A stretch of 64,000 nucleotides of DNA from Siphonodentalium dalli. Taxonomy: Eukaryota > Mollusca > Scaphopoda > Gadilida > Siphonodentaliidae. The stretch lies in assembly GCA_032622095.1 (NCBI GenBank), contig CP136063.1, positions 147,927,379 through 147,991,378 of the forward strand, given 5' to 3'. The position numbers and the translations under genes are program-made. The notes under the pieces are model-generated. The model was not told where the DNA came from. It did not search any database and saw only the letters and a list, made by a program, of their open reading frames with translations. The stretch's first letter is position 1. The number at the start of each line of letters is the position of its first letter. Positions 1 through 11,579 of this stretch are shown here, piece by piece.

Positions 1-89
1 GATGTAACCGTGAGGTAAGTGGTCATAACTTGTGTAAAACCCGAAGGGTTTTACATACAGGTTATGACCACTTACCTCACGGTTACATC
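1..89. repeat. 89-bp perfect-arm hairpin at window edge
   Basis: The first 89 bases form an inverted repeat: GATGTAACCGTGAGGTAAGT at the left returns as its reverse complement at the right end, with a short loop around the CCCGAAGGG centre. It looks like a small fold-back element. It may extend to the left of the window, so its true end is unknown. Confidence 0.8.
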
Positions 90-3000
90 TCCATAAGAAC
101 AGTCCACATGACAGTTAATCCTTATATTTATATACATTTAGCGAAAAAGCCGCTTTTGTAAATGTATTTAAATCGAAAAGTGTATCGTGACAAAACCAGC
201 CCAAAATATCACATAGCACCCTTGGCAAAAGTTAACAGGAACACTTTCTTTATATTGAAACCTGATGACTTATTAAGTCAATCCTGCGCGAGTCCAAATG
301 CGCCCAAAACATTACGCGTTCTTCTTTCCGAAACATATATGACGCGGTGATGTAATTATGGGGCTGCAGTTATGAGCTCTTGCGCGTTCACCGAGAAATA
401 ACTGCAACTAGTCACGTGGGCGCCGACCAATCGGAATGCTGGATTTAGTGATAATCACACTTAGTATGTAAATATATTATATTGACTGTTGAAGATTTCC
501 AATCTGAACCCCTTGAAAGTATAGATGCACTAGAAGGCGCCATCCTTCGCCACAACTTTCACTTGAATTTTTAATCTGGTGATACACCCTGACACCCTGA
601 TTCACCTCACATAGAAGAATATAAGAATGAAGAATAATGAGGAGACGCATGCAATCAACACCCGCCCTTTCAATGTATTCTGCCTATATGAAACAACGTG
701 AATCTGTGAAAAACGCACATAGAAGTAAACAAATTGTATATTATATTTAGAAAACTAGAAAAAATTATATTCTTATTCGGGCACGAAAATATGGAGTTGC
801 TCTGGATCGTAATAATATTTTTCTCTTGTCGTTTTGATTTCTAAATTTGAACTTAGTGCTTCGATTATTGGAAACTGAAGTGGTGGGATTGAGGGTCAGG
901 TCTCATAAGGTAACAATTCAGTTCCTCTGATGCATAGATTGACCGACAGTGACCCATTATTATAGGTTAAAGTCCAGCTGAACTGTAACCTAATTTGAGT
1001 ATTGATATATCATCCCGTGTGTATCTAAGTCCCCTTAACACAAATCCGCAAAAAATCCCGTCAAAATATCCCGCAATTATTTTTTATATCTTGGGAACAA
1101 AACAGTCGCCGAAGATTTGTTTTCATTTTGCACTGCGCGCACATGGCTACTGGAGGAGCACGTGACATGACGTCACGGAGGGATCACAAATCATGAATTC
1201 CACGAAAAGGCGGCCATGGATACCGATAATGGGCATTTGCATCATTGTCATGTCATCGGGGAATGTTGTTGCTTCTTCTGTATTTCATTATTACTATCCA
1301 ATGAATATATTTTGGAATGGTCATTGCCCTCACTATACAATCTCTTAAATACCAGATATTGTGTGGAAATGTTATTTTTGTCACATTTCCCATATCACAA
1401 TCTGCCTCAATTACCATAGTATCCCCTTTTTGCACATATATTTTAGTAAAATGACGGTTTAACCCCTGCCAACAACCCGTTTCTAAGGTAAAAACAGTCG
1501 CATAGCAACCGTTGCCATGGAAAGTATTTTCGTGATTGCCCCCATATCTGAAAATAATACGTGGGACCTAATATACAAATGTGCCAAGTTTTATGCTTTT
1601 ATGACAATGTCCGCATTTGTTACACAAAAAATTATACCTAAAAAAATCGCACGGTGATTCCGTCACGCCCGTTGTGTGATTCCGTCACGGCGAACAAACC
1701 GAGTTAACTAGTAATATACACATAAGTGTGTGACAATGCGGCTTTTTTCTGCAAGTATAATGTATCTACTTTACTAATTGGGAACTTTTTCCAGGTCAGC
1801 TTGGCTGAATGAGCAGGGTTCTTCAATAGTACGGACCTACCCTCATATTGATGGCACTTTTTTGGTGATTCCGTCACGGACACAATTTGACCCAGAGTGA
1901 GATGATACTTAAATACACATAGCATTGTATATAATCAAATAACTTTGTATAGTATGTACAATGTTTTTTTATTTTAAGCGGTACCCTACTGGTCATAATT
2001 TTAGATTTTATAGGCCACAGAAAAGTGAAATTCCGTAAAATTTGGTGATTCCGTCACGCTGGAATACATGAAATGCACAGTTCTGCTTTGCGCCATTGAC
2101 AACGTGCGGCGACAATGGCGATGGTAGGTCTGCGCTAACGTTGTAAAGATGATTTTGATCTTGCTGCATTCGAGCCTGACGACAATGATCCTCCACATAT
2201 AGACGAGAGACCGACGATCCGACAATAAATCGTCGCATCCGTGGACCATTTGCACCGGTCTCCCCCTCTTTCGGACCAAAAGTAGAAAGATAGGCTGTTG
2301 TACGTTGGTCCTAAAGTCAACACATTTCCCAATCCCCAACAATAACTGAATTGAAATTCAAACAGTTAGACAGTTCAGCCTGTATGTGGGAGATTTTTAT
2401 TAAATAAACAAAAAATTGTGCCTAATACCTGTGGTATGTGGTGTACATGTTGTGTCACCATTTATACAGAAACATATTGCATATCACAAGTAGACTCCAT
2501 GATGAAATAAATAATTATGATTTAACTTGATATTCACAATACTGGGTATTAAATTTATGTTGGTATGTAATTATTTCATCTAGTTCAGTCATGAACGTAG
2601 TGGGCAGAAATCCGCAAAAGCTTGACCTATATTCCATCACTATAGTATGCTTCAATTAAATGCTTTTTATGTTTACATTTTTCAACTGGCTTTAATATAT
2701 AGACACACAAGTTCTCGTTGAGAATTTATGATCACTAATGGAAGGTAGGTGTGAAACATCAAACATTTTATACAATCAAGAATTTCCAAACTGAGCACTG
2801 TCTACGTACCGGTATATATACTGACCTGAATTTTACATGCAGTATCATGCATGGCCTTTAGATTATCATAAACACATTTTTTTGACAGTCTGTCAACAAA
2901 ACAAAAACCGCAAAAGGCGTACGTATATATTATTTTCAGTGTGTATTATGTTTATTCACTTTATTGTTCCAAATGAATCAAGACCCATAACGCACAATCT

Positions 3001-4060
3001 CCACAAGGACCAACTAAAAAGACCTATATAGGCCTATATCTACCACACTCGGTGGAAATGTGGGCGTTCCTGTGCATATGACGTACGTAGTACGGTACTG
3101 CTTTGATCACAAATCGAACGATATGTTACGCATGCAACATTCGCAATAACAAATTAGTCCCTCGCGATTGCTGTTCTTATTTTAAAAATAATACCCATAC
3201 AGTGGGCTGAAGGCATGTTAAAAGGTAACAGAATTCCACAATTGATCAATCTTTTACGATTGTAGTCATAGTCAACTTTAGACACATTATTGTCGAGTAT
3301 GGATATGCACACGAACATGACGTTGAGGTTAGGTCAGATGTAGGTCACATCACCTGCATGACATTTGTTTGTGTTTATAGTTCAAATACCAGTTTGTTAA
3401 TGCTCGGTTACTGCTTAATGACTGATGTAGTCATATAAATTCATAGCCATGTATATAATTCGAACTACCGTCAAGAATTTTTCTGAACAAAAATTCGATT
3501 GGAATACAAGGAATTTATGTTTTGTTGGTTGAAATATTGGCGAAAAATCGTGACAAACTGACATGATCGACACGGCTCACACGTGCATGCAGTGCGGTAC
3601 TGTTTCGTCTGATTTCATTTATATGCTTTCACAAATGGATTAATACATGGGTGATTCGTATTGGATTTTAATTATTCAAAAAATTCAATCTGGTGAGTAG
3701 ACTTACTAATGATATTCATTGAATCATTACATTTCAAGTTCAGGTTCTAATCGATGTTTACGTCACGTCAGACTAGAATTAACGTAGAACGGTCACTTAT
3801 TTTTACACAGGTTGTTGATTGGTAGCCTTGTAAATCATGCTTAATATTGCATATTGTCATGCATAGCTGACATTTTTGTATTGTCAAGGTGCAGATTTAT
3901 GTATTCACGCTTGAGTAGAACAAGTCACGATTCACACATCGCCGAAAGTAAATCCTCATGTATGATCCATGTACTACGATGTAGGGCTACTGATACACCC
4001 CCCCCCCCTGTCCTGAAACCCCGACAAGGACCGTGAGTGGGTGTTTATTGGTACCGGTAT
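90..4060. other. No gene recognised; dispersed short repeats
   Basis: No open frame here resembles a known protein or carries convincing splice sites; the longest, about 113 codons on the minus strand at 2,001-2,342, has no recognisable motif. The only structure I see is a 14-base word, GTGATTCCGTCACG, occurring about four times between 1,650 and 2,060. A run of C lies near 4,000. Confidence 0.5.
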
Positions 4061-4066
4061 GGTTAT

Positions 4067-4310
4067 TCACGTACAGGTAACATTTTGTTTGACAATGTGA
4101 ATCACACTTTTGTATGTCCCAGCTTGAATTGAAACAATATTTGTGAAAGATCCTTCTTCAAAGTGCTTGGAACACAAGCAGCTGTATTGTGACAGCCCAT
4201 TCCAAACTCTCGTTGCGGACAAACGCCGTCCACTGTCGTCGAATGGCTGCATTAATTCTTGGGCCACTTGAACATTTATGGCTACAGTTTGCAGCCACGC
4301 AGCGACGAGT
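4067..4310 (-). pseudogene. THAP-type zinc finger remnant, frameshifted
   Basis: Read on the minus strand, one frame gives a C-x4-C start (CVAANCSH) followed by a QWTAFVRN segment. A second frame gives LCSKHFEEGSF. Together these are the first cysteine pair, the conserved tryptophan and the C-x2-H pair of a THAP DNA-binding domain. The two halves are out of frame by one step, which is why I call it broken, although a tiny intron is possible. THAP domains occur in host regulators and at the N-terminus of P-element-like transposases; no transposase domain is visible downstream, so the origin is open. Confidence 0.5.
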
Positions 4311-4942
4311 ACTTTTTATTCTTCAAAAAAATAAACAACGATAAAAAATACGTGATTTGAAAAACGGCGCATATAAAATTTCTTCCGTCTTTGTACCCTC
4401 GATGACGTCATTTCCGAGTCGCGACGGAAACAGCCGATTCAAAAATGAATATTGTAAACAAAGAAGCAGTATTATTCAAATGTCTGGAAATAGTACTTTT
4501 TTGCAAAAATGTGAACAAAATGGACAGGATACATGTTATAAACCTTATTTAGCATAAGTTAAGACATATTTAGATATATTTGGAGCTAAATTAATTGTAT
4601 TATTCAGCTGGTCTTTAAGGTTTGTGCATCAGTTGACTGAACATAATAAGATAGAAAAATTGAACATGAAAGCGAAATCTGACAGGGTAAACAACATTAT
4701 GAATAATCAATAAAGACACCACCGTGAATGCCAAAGATGGGGATATGGCCGATATAAGCGTCCATGCGTTCTTCCAAATCCCATTCTATTTTGTAATTGT
4801 CTTTATATTATGTTATACAATTTTGTGCATTCCTGTGCATGATTTGCAGAAATAAATATGTTTACACTAATGTCTTCTTGGTCATACAGCGAAAACCCTC
4901 CGAACGCAGTTACTAATCAAATTTCCTTTTAATATGAACAGG

Positions 4943-5361
4943 GGCGGAATTAGTGCGAGAGATATTGGTCGACATCGACGGAGAACTGAACATCCCAGTT
5001 TCCACATCTCACCCTAAACATGACGTAACAGGAGGAATAAAATTGAAGCTCGAGACATCAGCACGTATTGTGTGCGCAGGCGCTGGACGGACCCGAGTGT
5101 ATATATGTGGAATTGGCTCGAAAGTAGCTACTCAGATGTGTGTTAATGACAAACACTCAGTTTTCACTGACTTTGACGAAGGCACCGTTATCACTTTCAG
5201 TGGAAAGTTATCTTGAAATACTCCATGCTACATCGACGACATTATGTGAACTTGTTACTGATTCCATGGATCATTTCATGTTGAATGATATAGACTTTAC
5301 ACCACATGATATTTGTATATGCCACCCTGATGTGAATGTTCGGATTAAACAAAATTTATAA
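4943..5361 (+). CDS. Possible 3'-terminal exon of an unknown gene, possibly frameshifted
   Basis: A coding-like stretch follows an acceptor-like AACAG at about 4,942. It reads through ILVDIDGELNIPV and AGAGRTRVYICGIGSK to a stop near 5,216. A second frame continues with coding-like sequence (CELVTDSMDHF, ICICHPDVNVRIKQ) to a stop at 5,361, and AATAAA lies 20 bases further on at 5,381. The overlap suggests either one terminal exon broken by a frameshift near 5,205 or two chance frames. The stretch is less AT-rich than its surroundings. I recognise no family, and no upstream exon was found. Confidence 0.3.
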
Positions 5362-6010
5362 TCTTAATGTATGGCTTTAAAATAAATTCAATATCTCTTC
5401 ACTTCACTTCAGTTGAGCTTTGGAAATGCATGTGTTCCCCATAGTAAGCATTATAACTATTAACTGTGCTTTACTAACTATTCATTGATAAGTAGTTCCC
5501 TTGTGAAATGTTCAGATAGTCAGTTGAACAAACGGGATCCCTCTGCACTTACCATATCATCATACCATATATTTCACGGAACGAGTCTGACCGACTCTTA
5601 TTACTCATTTCAAAATTACATATTAAAGCAATGAAATAGTATGGGAAGTCTGTTTGATACTGTATATCAGCATAGTGGCAGTCCAACAATTCCTTGAACA
5701 GGTTTAAAGTTTCAGCACTAATGATCTCATTTGGCAGCCAATTCCGCATTGGTCGAATTTTATGTTTAAAAAATATTTTCTGACATCTTTATTGCTGTGT
5801 TCGATGTCAGCGAATAGCGTTTCGTCATGATTGTATTTTATTACACGCTTGTTCCCAGAAGTACAGTGTTATTGCTGTTCCATATTTACAAATACGTATG
5901 GAACTATAAAATAAAAGCATCATCACACATGACAAAACACGCCCTCTATGTGCCTGAGTAAACCTTCTAAGTCTGTATTTTTAATGCACGGATTAATGCA
6001 CGTGTAATAA

Positions 6011-6168
6011 ACACAGAACGACACGATATGTAAATGGGTTTGTCGATACGGCACCCGTGCTGTAGCGGAAGGATAGAACTCGAGGCGCAAGCGCCTCTCG
6101 TTCTATCCTTCCGCGACAGCACTCGTGCCGTATCGACAAACCCACTTACACATCGTGTCGTTCTGTGT
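6011..6168. repeat. 158-bp near-perfect fold-back element
   Basis: ACACAGAACGACACGAT at the left end is mirrored by ATCGTGTCGTTCTGTGT at the right end. The arms (about 75 bp each, few mismatches) meet at GAGGCGCAAGCGCCTC. There is no coding capacity. It is GC-richer than its flanks and looks like a recent hairpin MITE. Confidence 0.85.
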
Positions 6169-6313
6169 ATGTATTGTTTGTCGTCTGTTTATGTTTCCTG
6201 GACATCGATCCGGATGGCTAATAAACCATTACAATATAATAATTTTATAACAGGTTTCGAGAATCCATTTAGTAAAAAAGGGTTAAGGGAGGATTGCGTA
6301 TCAAATAAAGGTA

Positions 6314-7230
6314 ATTAAGAATGGATCGTCTGACGGGCTCACACGATCCTCATTAAGAATGGATCGTCTGACGGGCTCACACGATTCTCATTAAGAATGG
6401 GTCGTCTGACGGGCTCACACGATTCTCGGTGTTGAATGGATCGTCTGACGGGCTCACACGATTCTCGGTGTTGAATGGATCGTCTGACGGGCTCACACGA
6501 TTCTCGGTGTTGAATGGATCGTCTGACGGGCTCACGCGATTCTCGGTGTTGAATGGATCGTCTGACGGGCTCACACGATTCTCATTAAGAATGGATCGTA
6601 TGACTGGCTCACACGATTCTCATTAAGAATGGATCGTCTGACGAGCTCACATGATTATCATTAAGAATGGATCGTCTGACGGGCTGACACGATTTTCATT
6701 AAGAATGGATCGTCTGAAGGGCTCACACGATCCTCATTAAGAATGGATCGTCTGACGGGCTCACACGATTCTCATTAAGAATGGATCCTCTGACGGGCTC
6801 ACACGATTCTCATTAAGAATGGATCCTCTGACGGGCTCACACGATTCTCATTAAGAATGAATCGTCTGACGGGCTGACACGATTCTCATTAAGAATGGAT
6901 CGTCTGACGGGATCACACGATTCTCGGTGTTGAATGGATCGTCTGACGGGCTCACACGATTCTCAGTAAGAATGGATCGTCTGACGGGCTCACACGATCC
7001 TCATTAAGAATGGATCGTCTGACGGGCTCACACGATTCTCATTAAGAATGGATCGTCTGACGGGCTGACACGATTTTCATTAAGAATGGATCGTCTGAAG
7101 GGCTCACACGATCCTCATTAAGAATGGATCGTCTGACGGGCTCACACGATTCTCATTAAGAATGGATCCTCTGACGGGCTCACACGATTCTCATTAAGAA
7201 TGGATCGTCTGACGGGCTCACACGATTCTC
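6314..7230. repeat. Minisatellite, 38/39-bp unit, about 24 copies
   Basis: A tandem array of the core GGATCGTCTGACGGGCTCAC, each copy joined by one of two linkers: ATTAAGAATG (38-bp unit) or GGTGTTGAATG (39-bp unit). The 39-bp variants cluster at 6,425-6,575 and recur once near 6,925. Single-base variants recur at the same unit position in adjacent copies, for example GGATCCTCTG for GGATCGTCTG, and a larger block (about 6,660-6,840 against 7,040-7,200) is itself duplicated. The in-frame 13-residue translations are a by-product of the 39-bp unit, not a gene. Confidence 0.95.
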
Positions 7231-8640
7231 GGTCTTGGCTACATGCATGCATGGGATGGTATACCGTGAAGGTGGAATCGGGAATATGAAAAGTTGAGTA
7301 TCGTGCAGATTGTATAGTACATGACAGAACTATATGTTCAGGGATGTGGGTTGAGCCATGTTGAGAATAGTTTTCCTCTTGATCTTAGTTCATGTATAGC
7401 TCAAGCATCTCAATATTCAGCTCTTTTTCGCAAACGGGTCCTCTTGGGAAGAAGCAGTCGGGAGTATACTATGTGCTGGGCATACTTTTCTGAGTAGAGA
7501 TCCGCTACATATTGGAAGTAATTGGCATAAGTACAACATATCCGTCCCCCGGTGTTGCCATACTATCGATCACGGACCGGGATAGAGGAAACGCCAATCA
7601 TGTTAATGACACAAAGACTTCGTTGAAGGGTGATTCCTTTATCGTTGAAGCGTTCTCGCTATTCGTAATTATGTCTCGGAAAAGTGATACAAAGAAGTTT
7701 ACTTCTATTAACTGTTCCTGGCTACAAAATGAGAGACAATGACAACGGTGCAAATCCCGATGGACCTCTTTCAGAAATGATTACCGCCGCGGAAATCATA
7801 CCGGCAAACACATGCAGTTTAGAGTAACACCAGTATATAGTTAGTACTGCGGGGTTACATTCTAAATATACATTAAAAGGGTACTGTACACTAAATCCAG
7901 CCATTTTGTATTTTGCACTAATCCATGGCTCAAATATCATTCATTTATTGTATACATTCTGCAAATTACCCCTTTCTTGCGATACATTCAAGTTACAAAT
8001 ACATAAAACAGACATTAATACCAGATAGCAGAAATAGTCCAGGCACATTAGGTTTCACTACGTCAAAAATTAGGGGAAAGCTGAATTTTTCAGGGATTAA
8101 TAAGAACATGTTTATGAACAACTTGGCAAAAGTCCCCTAGAATCCGAGTTGAGCTTTTTGAGATATCATGATTTTTCGTAATGGTGCAAATTCTGACGAA
8201 ATTCCATTAGACCATATACAAATGCAATCATATGTAGGCTAATTTATGGACTCAATCATCACACATACCCGTCCATCACGGAGCAGGTGTCGATAGATAT
8301 GCTTAATTGATGCTAGAGCTTACTAACAGTCGATATTCCATAATTGTGATGACATTTATTGCCGAAGAGAGCATATAAATCGCATGGTGATTCAATATTT
8401 TCCTAACAAAAGAGGGCGAGTAAAGATATCCAGACGACAATGAGCTAAAATATGAACCATTATACTAGAACAGTGGTTAATTCAGAAAAGGATAGTGATA
8501 AGATATATCGAACCATCACCATCATTAAGATTTTATAGCCGGAAACATAACACTACCCCCTAAAACGTACGCCATGGCTTTGAGTGTCTGAAAGGCAAAA
8601 ATACCACATAATAGTCCTGGCGTTTGGCGTAACAATTGTG
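7231..8640. other. No gene or strong repeat seen
   Basis: Ordinary AT-rich sequence. Open frames are short and show no known motif or splice-site support. PAL exons downstream of exon 4 would be expected on the minus strand here, but I did not find sequence for the FC(K/Q)PTDVAV or DGYCNSR motifs of that family. Confidence 0.5.
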
Positions 8641-9520
8641 CAAATGGTGATAACGCTATGAAACTTGGCACATAGGTTGCTTATACACTATTAATCATTT
8701 TCAGATGTGTAGACTCGCGGCAGGTCCTTCCTTGGCAACGGTTGCTAGGCAACTATCCCACATCGAAGAAATACAAATATGACTGATATTTATGGCAGTT
8801 TTAACAATCTAACCTACGTCATGCCGCAATTTTATGGTGAAAATAATATTAGTTCTTGTTAGAGTGGATCTGGCTGGAAACTTACCATAGTTCTTACTCA
8901 CAGGGGTGGTAATATAACGGTTGCTAGGGACATACCCGAAATCTAAAAATTCCGAGCTGACTGATATTATGGTAGTTTTGACAAACTAATATAAACTACG
9001 TCATTATCATTTTATGGTGAAACAATTGTAATAGTTATTGTTAGTGTGGGTTCGACTTTAAAAATTACTATATATTTCTGGTAACGGTTGCTAGGGACAT
9101 ACCAGACATCGAAAAATGCACACATGACTGATATTATGGTTGTTTAAACAACTAAACTACGTCATGTAACATTTTTATATTGAAAACAATTATTATAATT
9201 GTTGTTAGTGTGAACATGACAGTAAAGTTGCCGCATTCGTTACCTAACGGGCGGTGTAATGGTTGCTATGGACATATCCACCTTTGAAAACATACCATAT
9301 TTATGAGTTTCTGGTAATTTAACTGATATAACTGTTTCATAATATGGTATGAGTTTCGGGAAATTTACATGATATAATTGTTTCATAATATGCCATATTA
9401 TGCTTATATTGACAATAATGCATAACTATAGGTTGTTGTGTTGTGTACTGATGCATTCTCATGTGTTCTCGTGTGGGAAATTGGTATTGAGGTTTCATTG
9501 TTGCTAGGTAACCACCTACC
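8640..9520. repeat. Diverged satellite, about 170-bp period, 5 copies
   Basis: The word AACGGTTGCTAGG or a near variant recurs near 8,732, 8,908, 9,078, 9,252 and 9,490. TGACTGATATTATGG and an AAACTACGTCAT-like word recur at the same phase. Copies are perhaps 65-80% alike, so the array is old. A related word (GCATAGCAACCGTTGCCATGG) also occurs near 1,500. Confidence 0.75.
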
Positions 9521-9997
9521 ATTGACACATCTTCTTTAAACTGACAGACTATTCAGTTAGTTTTATCAGAATCACAAACCTGTGTGGAGTTTATTATTGT
9601 TTCTTCCATCAATCGATCAGTCTAAAATAGAATGTATCAGTTGCTGGAAGGACACACCATTGAGTTTCCAATATCATATATATGACTTTGATCAATTGTG
9701 TTATTATGGGGAAACAATTAAAATGATCATAAATATGTTACGTTCGTCCGCACGTACATGTAACACCAGGGCAGTGTCCGGTGCGTGATATATGAAATGG
9801 GTGACAGATTGTACAGCAGAAATCGGGGATTTTCAATTGAGTGTAATCTTTGCTAACAACAAGAAGTGTGTGTCTGTTAATGAACGTACATGATTGCAAG
9901 TCAATCCCAACGATTACGTGCACGTCTTGTATCACCCGGGGGACAATCCCTATACTCTATAGGATTGCTCGGGATTTCCGAGATGGCAATATCTTAC

Positions 9998-10070
9998 TTG
10001 ATGCAAACCGACGTCGGTAACGTAAACGGCACCGTCCTTGTCAACTGTGAGACCATGTGGGTAGTAGAAC
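9998..10070 (-). CDS. PAL: PAL exon 4
   Basis: The acceptor is TTTTGTAG|GTTC and the donor CAA|GTAAGA. It encodes FYYPHGLTVDKDG and VYVTDVGLHQ, matching the family's PHGLS-D-DG and W-VTD-ALHQ strands. The histidine of PHG is the expected zinc ligand. It is 73 nt and ends in phase 0. The next exon, with the FC-PTDVAV and DGYCNSR motifs, was not found to its left. Confidence 0.88.
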
Positions 10071-10531
10071 CTACAAAACGAAGCGGCGACGTTAAACGAT
10101 GTGTAAACTTTGTTTCTATATGTACTTTGTCTAAAATTTGGTTTAAAATGGATTTACGTTAACTTACCAGTATAGGCCAATGTGGGCTAAATTAATATAG
10201 TCACATCCATAAACGTATTCTTCTGAGTTGGATTCGAGCATGAAAACAGTTTGCTCAAATCTTCAAAATATCCAACAATTAAGGGTACATTTGACTCCAT
10301 TGTAATTCAATTCAACAGTCTGAATTTTATAGAAACTTCCAGAAAAGTCGTGTTTTATAGGCTTTGCATGCCATGCAGTGATATCTCCATTTCCGGTTTA
10401 TCAAATATCTGGAAACTACCTGTTAAATTGTTAATAGATGAATATACTGTATCAATATAATATTATGGTAAACAGCTTTCGGTTCCAGGGCTTGATTTTG
10501 CGACTCCTCCGTGGGCTCGTATTCACCAACT

Positions 10532-10569
<38 letters not shown>

Positions 10570-11519
10570 AAAGTGTGGAGAGCGCGGGCACAGGTCGGAA
10601 TCCGATTTCTTATGTAATTATTTCTATGGAACTAGCTAAATTTTGTTAGGTTGTGTCGGAAATTGACATAAATTTTGTTAGGTTGTGTCAGAAATTGACA
10701 TCAATTTTGTTAGGTTGTGTCGGAAATTGACATTGAATAATTTGTTGAGCATTGTTGCCATTCAAAGATGGAACTAGCTAAATTTGTTTGGGTTGTGTCG
10801 GAAATTGACATAAAATAATGTGTTGAGCACAAACTAAGGATAATGGTGTTGACATCAGCTAAAAGCTAATTGAACTGCGTGTTAATCAAGGTCTGAGTCT
10901 AGATCGAACGAGCATATCTCTCAAACTGGGATTTTTCTTGTAGGCAATAATAACCCGTTTGTCGAGAGGCTCGGTCAATTTAGTGTTTAATAATGCAAAG
11001 TTTTTTCTGAAAATGTTTGCGATTTCAACATTTCTACGATTGTAGATCAGAGGAAAGCACAAGAAATTTCGAGAAACACCTTTGTAGTCAATGTTAAGTC
11101 CGAACGGAAGATATGTTTTAAGTACGCCCATCCAATGATTTTCGCGTTCTAGGCGTATTGAATCGGTTTGGTCTTCGTCGGCTAGAATTGGTGTCTGTTC
11201 TATTGGCTGAAAGCTGAAATGGGATTTAATGTCATGATTAGATGAGTTGAAATGATCGGAAATTTGCATGTCGAGTTTTTTGCGAACACTGGAAAGATGA
11301 TTAGACATTCTAACTTTGAGAGAGGTTTTTGTTTGTCCAACATATTGTATACGGCATCTTTTGCATGTGATTAAGTAAATTACATTTTTAGAATCACAAT
11401 TAAGTTCGCTATGCATTTGATACGATATGCGTGTTTGTTCGCTGGTGAAAGTGTTACTAGTATTGATATATCCTATTGTATTGATGTAACATCGTTTTTT
11501 GTGACAAAATGAGGCTGAA

Positions 11520-11579
<60 letters not shown>

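Noticed and set aside
6314-7230. CRISPR-like regular repeat array
   Set aside because: Contiguous minisatellite with no unique spacers, in a eukaryotic genome.
9890-10162. 90-codon plus-strand frame
   Set aside because: Antisense to PAL exon 4, which has clear family motifs and splice sites.
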